Below are positions 1-8,910 of a stretch of DNA of 64,000 nucleotides, piece by piece. The first letter of the stretch is position 1. Each line of letters starts with the position of its first letter. The position numbers and the translations under genes are program-made. This stretch comes from Mucilaginibacter sp. GTDB taxonomy: Bacteria; Bacteroidota; Bacteroidia; Sphingobacteriales; Sphingobacteriaceae. The notes under the pieces were generated by a model. The model was given only the letters and a program-made list of their open reading frames with translations, did no database searches and had not been told where the DNA came from. The stretch lies in the NCBI RefSeq assembly GCF_025359345.1, contig NZ_JANYGQ010000026.1:1-64000 (forward strand), in the 5' to 3' direction.

Positions 1-1581
1 GAGACCCTTACGGCCGACATTGGCGGGCCTGAGCAACAGTATGAGGCCGTGTTAAAGCCAATGCCCAAAAGCAAGTATGAAACCTGGCTGCCCAAAGGCC
101 CGAAAGTTGACGGCAGCGATGATACCAAAGGGGATGACAGCGCAAAGTTTTATGTAGAGGTGCACGACAAAACCAACCCCAATAAGCTATACCCCGGCAA
201 CTTTACTGTACGTTATGAGCTAAAGGATATTACGCATTACAAAGGTTTTAATAGTAATTACCCGGTTTACGATGGCGACGAAAAAGCGGATATAAAGATA
301 TGCGACAGCACAAGATTTTTTTCGATAGCCACTTTTGACCCCACGAAGTGCACCGACAGTGTAGCAACATCGGTGATTAATAATGGCAATTTGGCGATTG
401 TACAGTTAACGACGATGGATTACGGCGCCTGGGCCAAGCTCACGGCCAAGGTAACGCTGGACGATGGAAGCGAGCTTGACGCGAGCCCTTATTACGATAA
501 AGGAGAAACATTTATCACCTTACCTTTTGACAGGGACGAGAATAAAATAGCCGACATTTGGGAGAAGCACGAAAATATATTTGGAAAAGGATACGGACTG
601 GATTGGGATGAAGACGTAAAGCCCGATAACGGGCACCCTGGCGATGGCATAGCTTTATTAGATGAATACCGCGGGTTTTTAACCGAAGACGATAGCTATA
701 ACCCCATATATAAACGATTTTCGCCGCAAAAAAAGGAGCTAATAACCATAGGCCTTGCAAACCTTACTGCTAATGGCTCAACTTATAAAAAAGAAATAAA
801 GGATGGTGCAATGGGTTTTGGCAGGGCGTCGGATGTGGAAGTGTATCATTTTACAAACTCGAAATATGGTTACCACGAGGAGGGCGTTAGCGGCGCCAAC
901 TATGGCAGGTGGACAAATTATAACAGCCCTTTGAAACATAGCCATGGGGTAGTTATTTACGCGGACGATCACCGCACAACCGATCCCGCATTTGCCAAAG
1001 CGCTTGCGACCACTTTTCCAACATTTGCATTAAGCAGGGCTGGATATCTTGGCGGACAATCGCCCGAGGAAACTAAAGAGGTGCATCTATGGACCGTCTA
1101 CATTATAAATGATGTGCCATTTAAACCCACTGAGTTTATGCCGGACCATCCGGAAGGGATGTCGGATCCATTTGAACAAAGGATGTTCAGCAATATAGCA
1201 GCAGCCAACGCCGAATTTCACGTAAATATCGACCCTAACCATGCGTCGCCGTTAGTAACGCTGAACCTTCCGGATAATATTAAGCACATAGTATCGTATT
1301 CAGTTTCGCACGAACTGGGGCATGCAACAGGAATTCATCATCACAATGCCAGCAATGCAGGGCCAAACGATATCAACTTTTACAAGGGCAGCCCTAACTG
1401 CGTAATGCGCTATTGGATGGATAATAAATACCCCGACAATTGCCTTACCTGGATGCAGATGTGGATTTTTGGGCTGTGGAACCCCGCGACTATGATAACA
1501 CCCCATGGAGGCGCCGACTTTATAAAACTATGCAAAGGAGGGGATGATTGCTTTCACCAAATGAATTTGAAAAAGCTTTAG
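1..1581 (+). CDS. Metzincin-type zinc metalloprotease, 5' end cut by window
   Basis: The frame is open from base 1, so the true start lies left of the window; the GTG at 49 is only the first internal start codon. Counting from base 1, residues 437-447 form a complete HExxHxxGxxH zinc site (H437, E438, H441, H447), the metzincin signature, followed by several more His. The motif sits about 80 residues from the C-terminus. The upstream 430 residues are rich in Asp/Lys/Tyr and contain segments that look like a beta-sandwich or surface-protein stalk, including a DRDENKIADIWE stretch. No transmembrane segment is visible in the part present. It is probably an exported peptidase, but the signal peptide would be outside the window. 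Substrate unknown. Confidence is high for a metalloprotease and low for any subfamily. Confidence 0.75.
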   Translation, partial: ETLTADIGGPEQQYEAVLKPMPKSKYETWLPKGPKVDGSDDTKGDDSAKFYVEVHDKTNPNKLYPGNFTVRYELKDITHYKGFNSNYPVYDGDEKADIKICDSTRFFSIATFDPTKCTDSVATSVINNGNLAIVQLTTMDYGAWAKLTAKVTLDDGSELDASPYYDKGETFITLPFDRDENKIADIWEKHENIFGKGYGLDWDEDVKPDNGHPGDGIALLDEYRGFLTEDDSYNPIYKRFSPQKKELITIGLANLTANGSTYKKEIKDGAMGFGRASDVEVYHFTNSKYGYHEEGVSGANYGRWTNYNSPLKHSHGVVIYADDHRTTDPAFAKALATTFPTFALSRAGYLGGQSPEETKEVHLWTVYIINDVPFKPTEFMPDHPEGMSDPFEQRMFSNIAAANAEFHVNIDPNHASPLVTLNLPDNIKHIVSYSVSHELGHATGIHHHNASNAGPNDINFYKGSPNCVMRYWMDNKYPDNCLTWMQMWIFGLWNPATMITPHGGADFIKLCKGGDDCFHQMNLKKL

Positions 1582-1621
1582 CAGGGAATATCAAAGCAGG
1601 ATTTATTCGTTGCAATCTCCG

Positions 1622-1653
1622 TTGTAGCGCCGGGTTTTAACCCGGCGCTACAA
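1622..1653. repeat. Near-perfect 32-bp palindrome (REP-like or terminator)
   Basis: The arms TTGTAGCGCCGGG and CCCGGCGCTACAA (13 bp each, extendable to 15) flank a short TTTTAA centre. It lies 40 bp after the metalloprotease stop and before a convergent gene. It could terminate transcription, but there is no T-run after it; the sequence looks like a dispersed GC-rich palindrome. Confidence 0.6.
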
Positions 1654-1747
1654 TATGGGCCGAACATACGGTTCTTTAAATAATTCACGCCATGTGCTTT
1701 TGGGACTGGCTTAAGAATCGTGTGGGCAACGTATAATTATTCATCAG

Positions 1748-2299
1748 TTACTGCTTATGTCTTAAATCGTTTGGATAATCAATATTTGCAATAACAATCC
1801 CGTCTTTCGCCGCTTCCTCTACTGTAATTGATTCTAGTTGAATAAGCTCAGGCAGCTTTATGCGTTTAAGTATATTTAAATTTTGGAGGCGATACTCTCT
1901 ATAATAGAAAACATCTTTTTTTCTCGTTATCTCCACTCCGTGGAAATTAAAGCAGGTCACAACTTTATCTTTAACAACACAGATATAATTATCATGCTTT
2001 TCCTGGTAAACAAATACCAGATAATCATTATACCATTCAATCAGATGGCAATCGCAACTATCGTTAGTTATCGGCTCCCAGCTAAAATATTCGCCATTAT
2101 TATAAAATAATCGAAGTAAATGTTTATCCCAATAGTTTGATTGAAACCATGCCAATTTTCCATTTGAATAATCAATGTCAACTTCAGATATATGGCATTC
2201 ATCATTAAAATCGTCATACCAAACTATCATGCTTTCGTTGCAGGTAGCATTAATGCCCTCATGCTTTAATCTATCTATAACAATCTTTGTAACATCCAT
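1748..2299 (-). CDS. Hypothetical protein, 183 aa, acidic and aromatic-rich
   Basis: I do not recognise this protein. It has no signal peptide or membrane segment. It is rich in Trp, Tyr, Asp and Cys, with regularly spaced hydrophobic beta-strand-like stretches (for example LVFVYQEK and ICVVKDK), which suggests a cytoplasmic beta-rich fold. The start ATG at 2299 begins MDVTKIVIDRL. The gene stands alone between convergent or divergent neighbours. Its base composition is visibly more AT-rich than the flanking genes, and single AT-rich cytoplasmic proteins of this look are sometimes immunity proteins or recent acquisitions. That is a guess, not a call. Confidence 0.55.
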   Translation of the reverse strand: MDVTKIVIDRLKHEGINATCNESMIVWYDDFNDECHISEVDIDYSNGKLAWFQSNYWDKHLLRLFYNNGEYFSWEPITNDSCDCHLIEWYNDYLVFVYQEKHDNYICVVKDKVVTCFNFHGVEITRKKDVFYYREYRLQNLNILKRIKLPELIQLESITVEEAAKDGIVIANIDYPNDLRHKQ

Positions 2300-2445
2300 T
2301 AGTCGGTAATTTATTACTTAATAAATATATGTCAATAGTTTTAAGCCCCGCGAAAAATAATTTAAACTTTATAAATAGGACAAAAAGTCTGGACATAGGC
2401 ACTGATTTCTTAACCCACATCAAGTATTAGGAATGCAGCACTGAG

Positions 2446-2453
2446 TATCTTTG
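2446..2453 (+). promoter_or_regulatory. -7 promoter element of the pirin gene
   Basis: TATCTTTG is an exact match to the Bacteroidota -7 consensus TAnnTTTG and lies 26 nt before the pirin ATG. No clear -33 TTG was found at the usual distance. An AAGGAG Shine-Dalgarno follows at about 2467. Confidence 0.5.
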
Positions 2454-2478
2454 TATATAAATTATCAAGGAGAGCAAA

Positions 2479-3348
2479 ATGCAAAAGCAAATTGAAAAAA
2501 TATACAGCCGCCCTGCCCGTCCGGGTATGGTTGGCGACGGTTTCAGGGTATTTAATTATTTCCCTAATGCCGAATTGACACAAAAGCGGGTCAGCCCATT
2601 TTTGATGATGGACTTTAATGCCGAATATGATTTTGGCCCGTCGGATCATATTCGTGGGGTAGATGTGCACCCGCATAAAGGTTTTGAAACCGTTACCATT
2701 GCCTATAAAGGCAGTGTGGCCCACCACGATAGCACCGGCAACAGCGGCGTAATAAACCCCGGTGATGTACAGTGGATGACAGCCGGCGGTGGTATATTAC
2801 ACAAAGAATACCACGAGGAAAGTTTTTCGAAAAAAGGCGGTCCGTTCGAGATGGTGCAGCTTTGGGTAAACCTGCCCGCAAAAGATAAGTTGACCGCGCC
2901 CAAATATCAGCCTATAACAGCTGCCGAAATGGGCAAAATTATGTTGCCGGATAATGGCGGTACGGTAAATATTATTGCCGGCGATTTTAATGGCAACAAA
3001 GGCCCTGCTACTACTTTTACTGCAGTTAACATGTTTGATATTAAATTAAACAAAGGCGGAAAAATGAGCGCGAATATCCCGGCAACCCATAACTCGGTAT
3101 TGCTGGTTGTGGAGGGTAAAGTGGTTGTTAACGGCCAGAATTTGGATGAGCATGATTTTGTGTTGTTTAAAAACGAAGGCGAGGAAATTGCCATTACTGC
3201 TGATGAAACCAGCGTAGTTTTATTGCTGAGCGGCGAGCCTATTAACGAGCCTATTGCTCAATACGGTCCGTTCGTAATGAACACGCACCAGGAGCTTCAG
3301 GTTGCATTCCAGGAATTTCAGTCGGGCAAATTTGGGGTGTTGGACTAA
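2479..3348 (+). CDS. Pirin family protein (cupin, possible quercetinase)
   Basis: This is a 289-residue bicupin of normal pirin length. The four metal ligands known from the family are present in the N-terminal cupin: H64 and H66 in DVHPHKGFET, and H108 and E110 in GGGILHKEYHE. The conserved RPARPGMVGDGFRV start and the PGDVQWMTAGGGILH core are typical of pirin. Family members bind Fe and act either as quercetin 2,4-dioxygenases or as redox-linked regulators; the sequence alone does not decide between these. It is cytoplasmic, with no signal peptide. The ATG at 2479 is chosen because AAGGAG precedes it by about 7 nt and a TAnnTTTG box lies upstream. It is monocistronic, ended by a strong hairpin at 3369-3408. 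Confidence 0.88.
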   Translation: MQKQIEKIYSRPARPGMVGDGFRVFNYFPNAELTQKRVSPFLMMDFNAEYDFGPSDHIRGVDVHPHKGFETVTIAYKGSVAHHDSTGNSGVINPGDVQWMTAGGGILHKEYHEESFSKKGGPFEMVQLWVNLPAKDKLTAPKYQPITAAEMGKIMLPDNGGTVNIIAGDFNGNKGPATTFTAVNMFDIKLNKGGKMSANIPATHNSVLLVVEGKVVVNGQNLDEHDFVLFKNEGEEIAITADETSVVLLLSGEPINEPIAQYGPFVMNTHQELQVAFQEFQSGKFGVLD

Positions 3349-3368
3349 TATAATTCTTAAGTTTTAAT

Positions 3369-3408
3369 AAAACAGGAAAAGCGGCTTAGTGGCCGCTTTT
3401 CCTGTTTT
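3369..3408. terminator. Bidirectional rho-independent terminator
   Basis: A perfect 17-bp stem (3369-3385 with 3392-3408) has a 6-nt loop TTAGTG and an A-run on one side and a T-run on the other. It serves both the pirin gene and the convergent minus-strand gene. Confidence 0.88.
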
Positions 3409-3421
3409 ATACTTTTTCTTT

Positions 3422-3805
3422 TTAGTTCGATGCAGAGCTCCAGCCATCGCTCCAGCCGCCGTTAAGGCCCTGGCTTTGCGAATCTTTTATCAACTTTTGA
3501 TATTTAATAACCTGCTCCGGAGTTAATACGCTTTTTATTTTTTTGATGGTGGCAGCACGCAATGGCCTTACATCTGCCAACATTTTATTGGTATTGCCAT
3601 TTTCTTTTACCTTGATTTTATCAAATTTCTCAACCGACTCCTTGTAAATATCGGTAACCTTTTCAGTTTGCCTGGCCGAAAGGTTCAACTCTTTTTGTAA
3701 GCCTTTAGCCTTTTCTACCGGATCGGTAACCACTTTTTTGGGTTGAGCAATAAGGGCAGTTGTCATACCGATAAACAAGCCGCATATTAACAGAAGTTTT
3801 TTCAT
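3422..3805 (-). CDS. Small exported protein, Spy/LTXXQ-like
   Basis: The product is about 127 residues. The open frame reaches to 3862, but the ATG at 3805 is preferred because it begins a clean signal peptide (MKKLLLICGLFIG..., cleavage after IAQ) and has AAGGA just upstream. The mature part is a Lys-rich helical protein with LNLSARQTEKVTDIY and, later, LTPEQVIKYQKLI. These two 'L-T/S-xxQ' helices resemble the Spy/CpxP periplasmic chaperone or sensor family. The C-terminus is Gly/Ser/Trp-rich. It is probably periplasmic, in folding stress or metal response, but that role is inferred from resemblance only. It shares the bidirectional terminator with pirin. Confidence 0.7.
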   Translation of the reverse strand: MKKLLLICGLFIGMTTALIAQPKKVVTDPVEKAKGLQKELNLSARQTEKVTDIYKESVEKFDKIKVKENGNTNKMLADVRPLRAATIKKIKSVLTPEQVIKYQKLIKDSQSQGLNGGWSDGWSSASN

Positions 3806-3941
3806 TCCTTTATAGGTTAAGAGTTTATATATTATTATAAATATAGTATCTTTTTTTAACAAAATAAAGGGGTTAAGGTTTTGTTTGCCTTAACCCTCAG
3901 TTCAATAAAGTTTAGGGGTAGTATATTATGATACAGCAGTA

Positions 3942-6188
3942 CTATTTCACCTGACTAATCATTGGCATACAAACAGGCGGCTTGGCCAGTTTTTTATAAG
4001 CCAACTTTTTTAAATGGATTACTTCGACAATGTTATTGCCCTCGGTTAGATGCAAAAACTGGTTTGGCTTAACGTTTTTAAAATGCTGCACCGCATTATC
4101 GCCGGCCCATTGTATTTCAATATCGTCAATTACCTTAGCCTGGCCTATCCCAATTTCCTGCCGCAAAGGCGATGAGCCAAAACTTCCGCCTGAGTTAACG
4201 TCTTTGTAAACATTCCGTTTTACGCCGTTATCAACAAAACTTAGTTTAATATGACTGCCGATGGCGACCCGGTTGGCCTTAACGCCTTCAAGGTTAAGGC
4301 TTATCCAATTGTTGTTACTTTGACCGGGATTAACGTAAAGCGAACTGGTGTACGAATCGCCTATATAAGCGCCGCCCATTTTGATATAAATATCCTGGAT
4401 ACCTGTGTTCCTGATATCGGCGAAGGCGACACCGTGACCTTTTTGAAGGTTGCCGGTGCGGGAGGACACGGTTACATCAGCAAATTTCTTACCGCCCAGG
4501 TTCTTAAACATTTTATTAGGTACCAGCGACTTAAAGTCAGGATTACCCGTTCCAAAATACATATCCAGGTAACCGTCATTGTCAATGTCACCAAAATTAG
4601 CGCCCATACTAAACGTTACTTTATCAAGACCAGCTTCTTTACTTACATTGGTAAAAGTGCCATTCTGGTTATTGTGGTACAGGTAAATAGTGCCGGCATC
4701 CGGAACCGGTTTGCCCATGCCTTCGGCCCCTGCATAATAAGCAAGGCTTTTCGACCTGAAGTTATAATCGCAAACCAATACGTCGCTCCATCCATCGTTA
4801 TCGTAGTCATAAAACCAGGTGGTAAAAGTTCTTGCGTGGTTTGAAGCAATCCCGGCCTTTTCGGTAACATCTTCAAAGTCGACACCGTCGCCTTTTATAC
4901 CTTTGTTTCGCAGTAAGTATTTCTGACCATTCATCGTAGAAAGAAATACATCGGGCCAGCCGTCATGGTCAAAGTCGGCAGAGGTTACGCCCTTTACAAA
5001 AGCCATCATATTGCAATGCGCCTTTTCGGCAATATCGGTAAAGGTTCCATCATGATTGTTGATATACAGCATGCACCTTTGCGACCCTCCTGCGTCATAT
5101 TCACTGGAGTCTTCAGCCCCGATAAATACGTCGAGCCAGCCATCGTTGTTAAAGTCGGCCCATACCGCGGCCTGTGTTGGGTGTAAGAAGTATAAGCCCG
5201 CTGATAGGGTGACATCAGTAAAGGTGCCATCACCGTTGTTACGCAGCAGCGAACTGGGCTGATTGCCGAATCCCTGGGTGTTCCAGGCTCCCCTTAAAAC
5301 AAAAATGTCGAGGTTGCCATCATTGTTGTAGTCGGTTTGCTGAATGTTTAATCCACCGGTTATGCCCTTTAGCCCGCTTTGCGCAGTTAAATCGCTAAAG
5401 GTTCCGTCTTTGTTGTTTTGGAAATATTGTATCGGGTCGCTTAGGTCCCATGCCGAGCTTACAATGTCAAGGTAGCCGTCATTATTAAAATCGTCAACTA
5501 TAACACCGCCGGCCCTGCCGTTCATATTCAAACCCAGGTCGGCAGCCATATCGGTAAAAGGTTTTACATCAAATGCATTGCCTTTATCAAGTCCGGGGAT
5601 GAGAAATTCTTTGGGTACATCGTTGGGGTATTTCCCAAGTGTCATAAACGCTACGTTTAGCAACCACCTTGATTCATAGTCCTCCGGGTTGGTGCGTAAT
5701 ATTGTCTCGTAGGTTTCAATGGCCTTAGTCGATCCGGTTTTGTTTAAGTGCACCCCGCCGTCTTTTATAGGGAAAATGCACGATGAGCCGTTGTGGTTGA
5801 GCATGCAATTGTTCCGCTCGCCCATGCGCATATAAGCAATACTAATGTCGGGCATTAGGGCGCTAAGGTTCATGAAATCCTCTTTGCTGGCAATATTTTC
5901 ATAGTCCTGCACTGCCTGGTCCTCTTTGCCGACTTTAAGGGCGAGAGATGCACGTGCGTTAAGCAGGAAAAGACTATTTTCATTGCCGGGCATTTTCAGC
6001 AGTGAATCAACGTACTTAAATTTCACCTCCGGGCTAAAGGGATTTTCGATGGTGGAATTTTTGTTTCTAAGACCCGTAAGTATCTCAATCATCTGCTGAT
6101 GCGTTGACGCAGGACGGTAATAGGAAGTGATTATGATAGCAAGGAGCAGTAAAACTGCAGCCCCGCCAATTTTTATTTTAGTAGTCAT
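3942..6188 (-). CDS. CRTAC1-type FG-GAP/VCBS repeat protein with UnbV/ASPIC domain
   Basis: The product has 748 residues. An N-terminal membrane anchor or uncleaved signal (residues about 8-25) leads into a helical region of about 180 residues with TPR character (YETILRTNPEDYESRWLL). At least seven FG-GAP/VCBS blades follow, marked by calcium-binding DxDxDG-like loops (DDFNNDGYLDI, DYDNDGWSDV, DIDNDGYLDM and others). The C-terminal 120 residues (VAIGSHIKLSF ... IDDIEIQWAGD) match the ASPIC/UnbV module that ends CRTAC1-like proteins. These are extracytoplasmic proteins often found beside SusC/D loci; the ligand is unknown. There is no operon partner: 203 nt separate it from the upstream gene. 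Confidence 0.85.
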   Translation of the reverse strand: MTTKIKIGGAAVLLLLAIIITSYYRPASTHQQMIEILTGLRNKNSTIENPFSPEVKFKYVDSLLKMPGNENSLFLLNARASLALKVGKEDQAVQDYENIASKEDFMNLSALMPDISIAYMRMGERNNCMLNHNGSSCIFPIKDGGVHLNKTGSTKAIETYETILRTNPEDYESRWLLNVAFMTLGKYPNDVPKEFLIPGLDKGNAFDVKPFTDMAADLGLNMNGRAGGVIVDDFNNDGYLDIVSSAWDLSDPIQYFQNNKDGTFSDLTAQSGLKGITGGLNIQQTDYNNDGNLDIFVLRGAWNTQGFGNQPSSLLRNNGDGTFTDVTLSAGLYFLHPTQAAVWADFNNDGWLDVFIGAEDSSEYDAGGSQRCMLYINNHDGTFTDIAEKAHCNMMAFVKGVTSADFDHDGWPDVFLSTMNGQKYLLRNKGIKGDGVDFEDVTEKAGIASNHARTFTTWFYDYDNDGWSDVLVCDYNFRSKSLAYYAGAEGMGKPVPDAGTIYLYHNNQNGTFTNVSKEAGLDKVTFSMGANFGDIDNDGYLDMYFGTGNPDFKSLVPNKMFKNLGGKKFADVTVSSRTGNLQKGHGVAFADIRNTGIQDIYIKMGGAYIGDSYTSSLYVNPGQSNNNWISLNLEGVKANRVAIGSHIKLSFVDNGVKRNVYKDVNSGGSFGSSPLRQEIGIGQAKVIDDIEIQWAGDNAVQHFKNVKPNQFLHLTEGNNIVEVIHLKKLAYKKLAKPPVCMPMISQVK

Positions 6189-6391
6189 TTAAAATCAGAA
6201 TAATAGGTTCGTGGATGTTTGTATTTAGCTGCATTGATATAAATGGCAAGATGATACTATCATCAGCATAAATATTAGCAGTGGGAAAGGAGTGTTTTTC
6301 CCGGGTATCAAAGGCACATACTACATAATAATAATGGACGCTATAAAAACAGCGCTCAATTATTAAGTGACGGATTTGATAAACAGAAAAT

Positions 6392-6994
6392 TTAACAAAC
6401 AGACTTGGGTGGCTGCTCGGGGATGTCGAGACTTTGGCAGGTTGTTGGTAACACCGGCTGAATGGCTTTTTTTGCCATTCCGTTAAATGGTGCTTTAAAC
6501 TGATACTTTATAAAGGTAAAACTTAAATTATAAGCAATTGTAGTTTTGCCGTAAGGAACATGCTCCTTTTTAGGGATCTGCATATCGATGTTTTCAGCAT
6601 GTATTACATTCTCTTTGGATAAACGGGTAGTCTCGTAGTTAGGAATACATTTAAGATAAACGGCATCGTGTGTTACCCGCATTTCTACATAATTGTAAGC
6701 TGCATTGGCGAAATGTATGCTGCCGCTCACTTTTTCGTAGCCCGCCCATTCAGATACATTGGGCATATTTGCCGGAATCTTTATTTCGGTAAGGTCGCTA
6801 ACGTTATATAGCCCTTCGCTTGTTTGGGTCTTGAAAAATTTGGCCGTGCGGTAGCTTAAATATTGATATACAGCCAATTGCCCACATAAACTTACGAGGT
6901 AAATACTGAGGAATAATATGGCTACTAACTTTTTCAGCGGTGGTATGGGTTTAGTATTAGTGCCTAAATATGGGTTTTTTAAACGAACATTCAA
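6392..6994 (-). CDS. Hypothetical single-pass membrane protein, 200 aa
   Basis: This protein is not recognised. Residues about 22-45 (KKLVAILFLSIYLVSLCGQL) form one membrane segment after a basic cytoplasmic N-terminus. The rest is probably periplasmic, with a proline-rich C-terminus ending in two Cys-containing stretches (TTCQSL and SVC). The mature domain looks beta-rich. It is divergent from the downstream metalloprotease gene at 7088, with 93 nt between the two starts, so the two could share a control region. Confidence 0.6.
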   Translation of the reverse strand: MNVRLKNPYLGTNTKPIPPLKKLVAILFLSIYLVSLCGQLAVYQYLSYRTAKFFKTQTSEGLYNVSDLTEIKIPANMPNVSEWAGYEKVSGSIHFANAAYNYVEMRVTHDAVYLKCIPNYETTRLSKENVIHAENIDMQIPKKEHVPYGKTTIAYNLSFTFIKYQFKAPFNGMAKKAIQPVLPTTCQSLDIPEQPPKSVC

Positions 6995-7087
6995 AAAATT
7001 TTTCCAATTGAAGGGTAAGTATTACTAAGATTTAATATTTTACAGAGATTATTTTGCCCGTTAACTATTAAACATCCAACCTTACCT

Positions 7088-8353
7088 ATGCGAAAAATTT
7101 TACTGATAACCGTTATCCTGTTAAAAACAGCCGCATCGTTTTCACAATCAAAATCCGACAGCTTATTGCAAGCTGGGAACGTATTTTATAAAAGACACGA
7201 CTATATAAAAACCGCCGAAATATGGACAAAAGCCGCGGAAGCCGCTGATAATAAAATCAGCAAAAGCACTATTTATTTTTATGCCGCCAGCGCTTATGCT
7301 GGTGGCAAGGATAGTAGTAACAGCTTTAAACTTTTGGAACTGGGTATTGGTAAATACGGGTTTAATGATATCCCCATGCTAAAAGCCGATGACGATTTTG
7401 ACTTTATGAAGCAAAGCGAGCACTGGAAGAAGGTTATCCGTAGTATTAAGCCGGCCTACTCAACCAATCCGCGGAAAGCAAAAATTATTGATAGCGATGT
7501 TAAAAACTTTTGGGCAGCATTTGACAAAGTTGCTGCTGATACCGCTCATGCTGAAAGCATCTATAAAAAATATTATTTTGATAAAGGCACTGTGGCATTG
7601 CTTGATTACTATGTAAACAAGATGGGGCACAACCTGTATTCGTTTACGCGGGATCATAACGGGATGAAAAAGTTTTACACCAGTATCCGTCCCAATACTT
7701 TTAAAGCTGCAACTTACAAGCAGGATTATATTAATAGCTACGTAGCGTTTAAAAAACTATACCCTGATGCCATTTTCCCTGATATTTATTTTGTGATAGG
7801 GAAGTTAAATTCGGCCGGGACTTCTACAGGTAACGGCCTTATTCTTGCCGCCGATCAATCGGCAAAAACCAGCACTACCGATTTGTCTGAAATAAAAAGC
7901 TGGCAGTTGCATTACCTGAATCCGCTGAAAGGCCTGGTGCATATTGTAGCGCATGAGCTAATCCACTACCAGCAAAACAGCATGGCGTCTGACACTACAC
8001 TGCTGCGCGAGGCTGTAATTGAGGGAATGGCCGACTTTATGGGCGAACTGATTTCGGGCAAACAAACCAACGACAGGTTGGTGGAATTTGCAAAAGGTAA
8101 GGAAAAGAAAATTTGGGCCGATTTTGCAAAGGAGATGTATCTTGACCGGAAGCAAAATTGGATAGGCAACGGTGACGATGACCGCCCCGACCACCCCGCC
8201 GACTTGGGTTATTGGGTTGGTTACCGAATTTGCAAGGCCTATTACAGCCACGCAAAAAATAAAAAACAAGCCGTTTATAATATGCTGCACATACAGGATT
8301 ATAAAAAGTTTTTGGCGGATAGCAAGTTTGAGGCGGAGGTGAATGCCCTTTAA
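7088..8353 (+). CDS. Exported HEXXH zinc metalloprotease with TPR-like N-terminus (DUF2268-like)
   Basis: The product has 421 residues with a signal peptide (MRKILLITVILLKTAASFSQ). Residues 20-115 look like two to three TPR helices (AGNVFYKRHDYIKTAEIWTKAAEAA). The catalytic part has H289-E-L-I-H293 in a helix, followed about 20 residues later by REAVIEGMADFMGE, whose Glu fits the third zinc ligand of gluzincins. This arrangement resembles the predicted Zn-dependent proteases of the DUF2268 family. It is periplasmic or secreted; the substrate is unknown. It is monocistronic with a hairpin terminator at 8370-8409. A near match to the -7 box (TTATTTTG, one mismatch) lies about 40 nt upstream of the ATG. 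Confidence 0.78.
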   Translation: MRKILLITVILLKTAASFSQSKSDSLLQAGNVFYKRHDYIKTAEIWTKAAEAADNKISKSTIYFYAASAYAGGKDSSNSFKLLELGIGKYGFNDIPMLKADDDFDFMKQSEHWKKVIRSIKPAYSTNPRKAKIIDSDVKNFWAAFDKVAADTAHAESIYKKYYFDKGTVALLDYYVNKMGHNLYSFTRDHNGMKKFYTSIRPNTFKAATYKQDYINSYVAFKKLYPDAIFPDIYFVIGKLNSAGTSTGNGLILAADQSAKTSTTDLSEIKSWQLHYLNPLKGLVHIVAHELIHYQQNSMASDTTLLREAVIEGMADFMGELISGKQTNDRLVEFAKGKEKKIWADFAKEMYLDRKQNWIGNGDDDRPDHPADLGYWVGYRICKAYYSHAKNKKQAVYNMLHIQDYKKFLADSKFEAEVNAL

Positions 8354-8369
8354 CCGGCGAAGAATTCTT

Positions 8370-8409
8370 AAAAAGCCCGTGGATGGAATCTCACATCCCC
8401 GGGCTTTTT
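8370..8409. terminator. Rho-independent terminator between convergent genes
   Basis: AAAAAGCCCG pairs with CGGGCTTTTT, with additional GGATG/CATCC pairing inside. Poly-A and poly-T flanks allow it to work in both directions, for the metalloprotease and for the DinB-like gene. Confidence 0.85.
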
Positions 8410-8421
8410 ACCTACTCGCTA

Positions 8422-8898
8422 TTACCTTTTCACCAACAACAATTGACCGTTATGTGAGCTTAAATGATTGGTGCGGCTTATCAATAAATTCAATTTATTC
8501 CTTTCGGGTTGGGTAGCAAATTCTTCGACGGTAACATAAGTATGCCTGGAAAGCCACTCTTCAACTGTCATTTGGTTGAATTTTTCATTGAGGAATTGGT
8601 GCAGCTTATCCCAGCTTTCCTTTAACCATGCTGTTTCAGGATACACAGCATCAGGCTGCTGGGCGTCGATGAAAAGATGGTCAAGGTCAGCGTGCGAGCG
8701 TTCGCCCAGTTCCAGGGCTTCCACCATCCTGTCGTGCACAGCCAATAAATGGCCTATTACATACACAACTTTATTGCGGCCGGGAGCAATCTCCTCGTCC
8801 ATTGCCCATTCGCTCAACGAATCAAATAATTTGGTGGCCTGCGCAACGCGCTGTTCCCAGGCCGCAAGGCATTGGGTGATAATCAATTTTTCAGACAT
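8422..8898 (-). CDS. DinB-like four-helix protein
   Basis: This is a 158-residue cytoplasmic all-helical protein. H50 (with H55 nearby) in VIGHLLAVHD and H145/H149 in NHLSSHNGQL sit where the DinB/YfiT superfamily places its metal-binding His triad. Members include thiol-dependent S-transferases and DNA-damage-induced proteins, so the exact activity cannot be told. It lies 12 nt downstream of the DUF2461 gene on the same strand and is probably co-transcribed with it. Confidence 0.72.
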   Translation of the reverse strand: MSEKLIITQCLAAWEQRVAQATKLFDSLSEWAMDEEIAPGRNKVVYVIGHLLAVHDRMVEALELGERSHADLDHLFIDAQQPDAVYPETAWLKESWDKLHQFLNEKFNQMTVEEWLSRHTYVTVEEFATQPERNKLNLLISRTNHLSSHNGQLLLVKR

Positions 8899-8910
8899 GT
8901 GTTTTATAAT

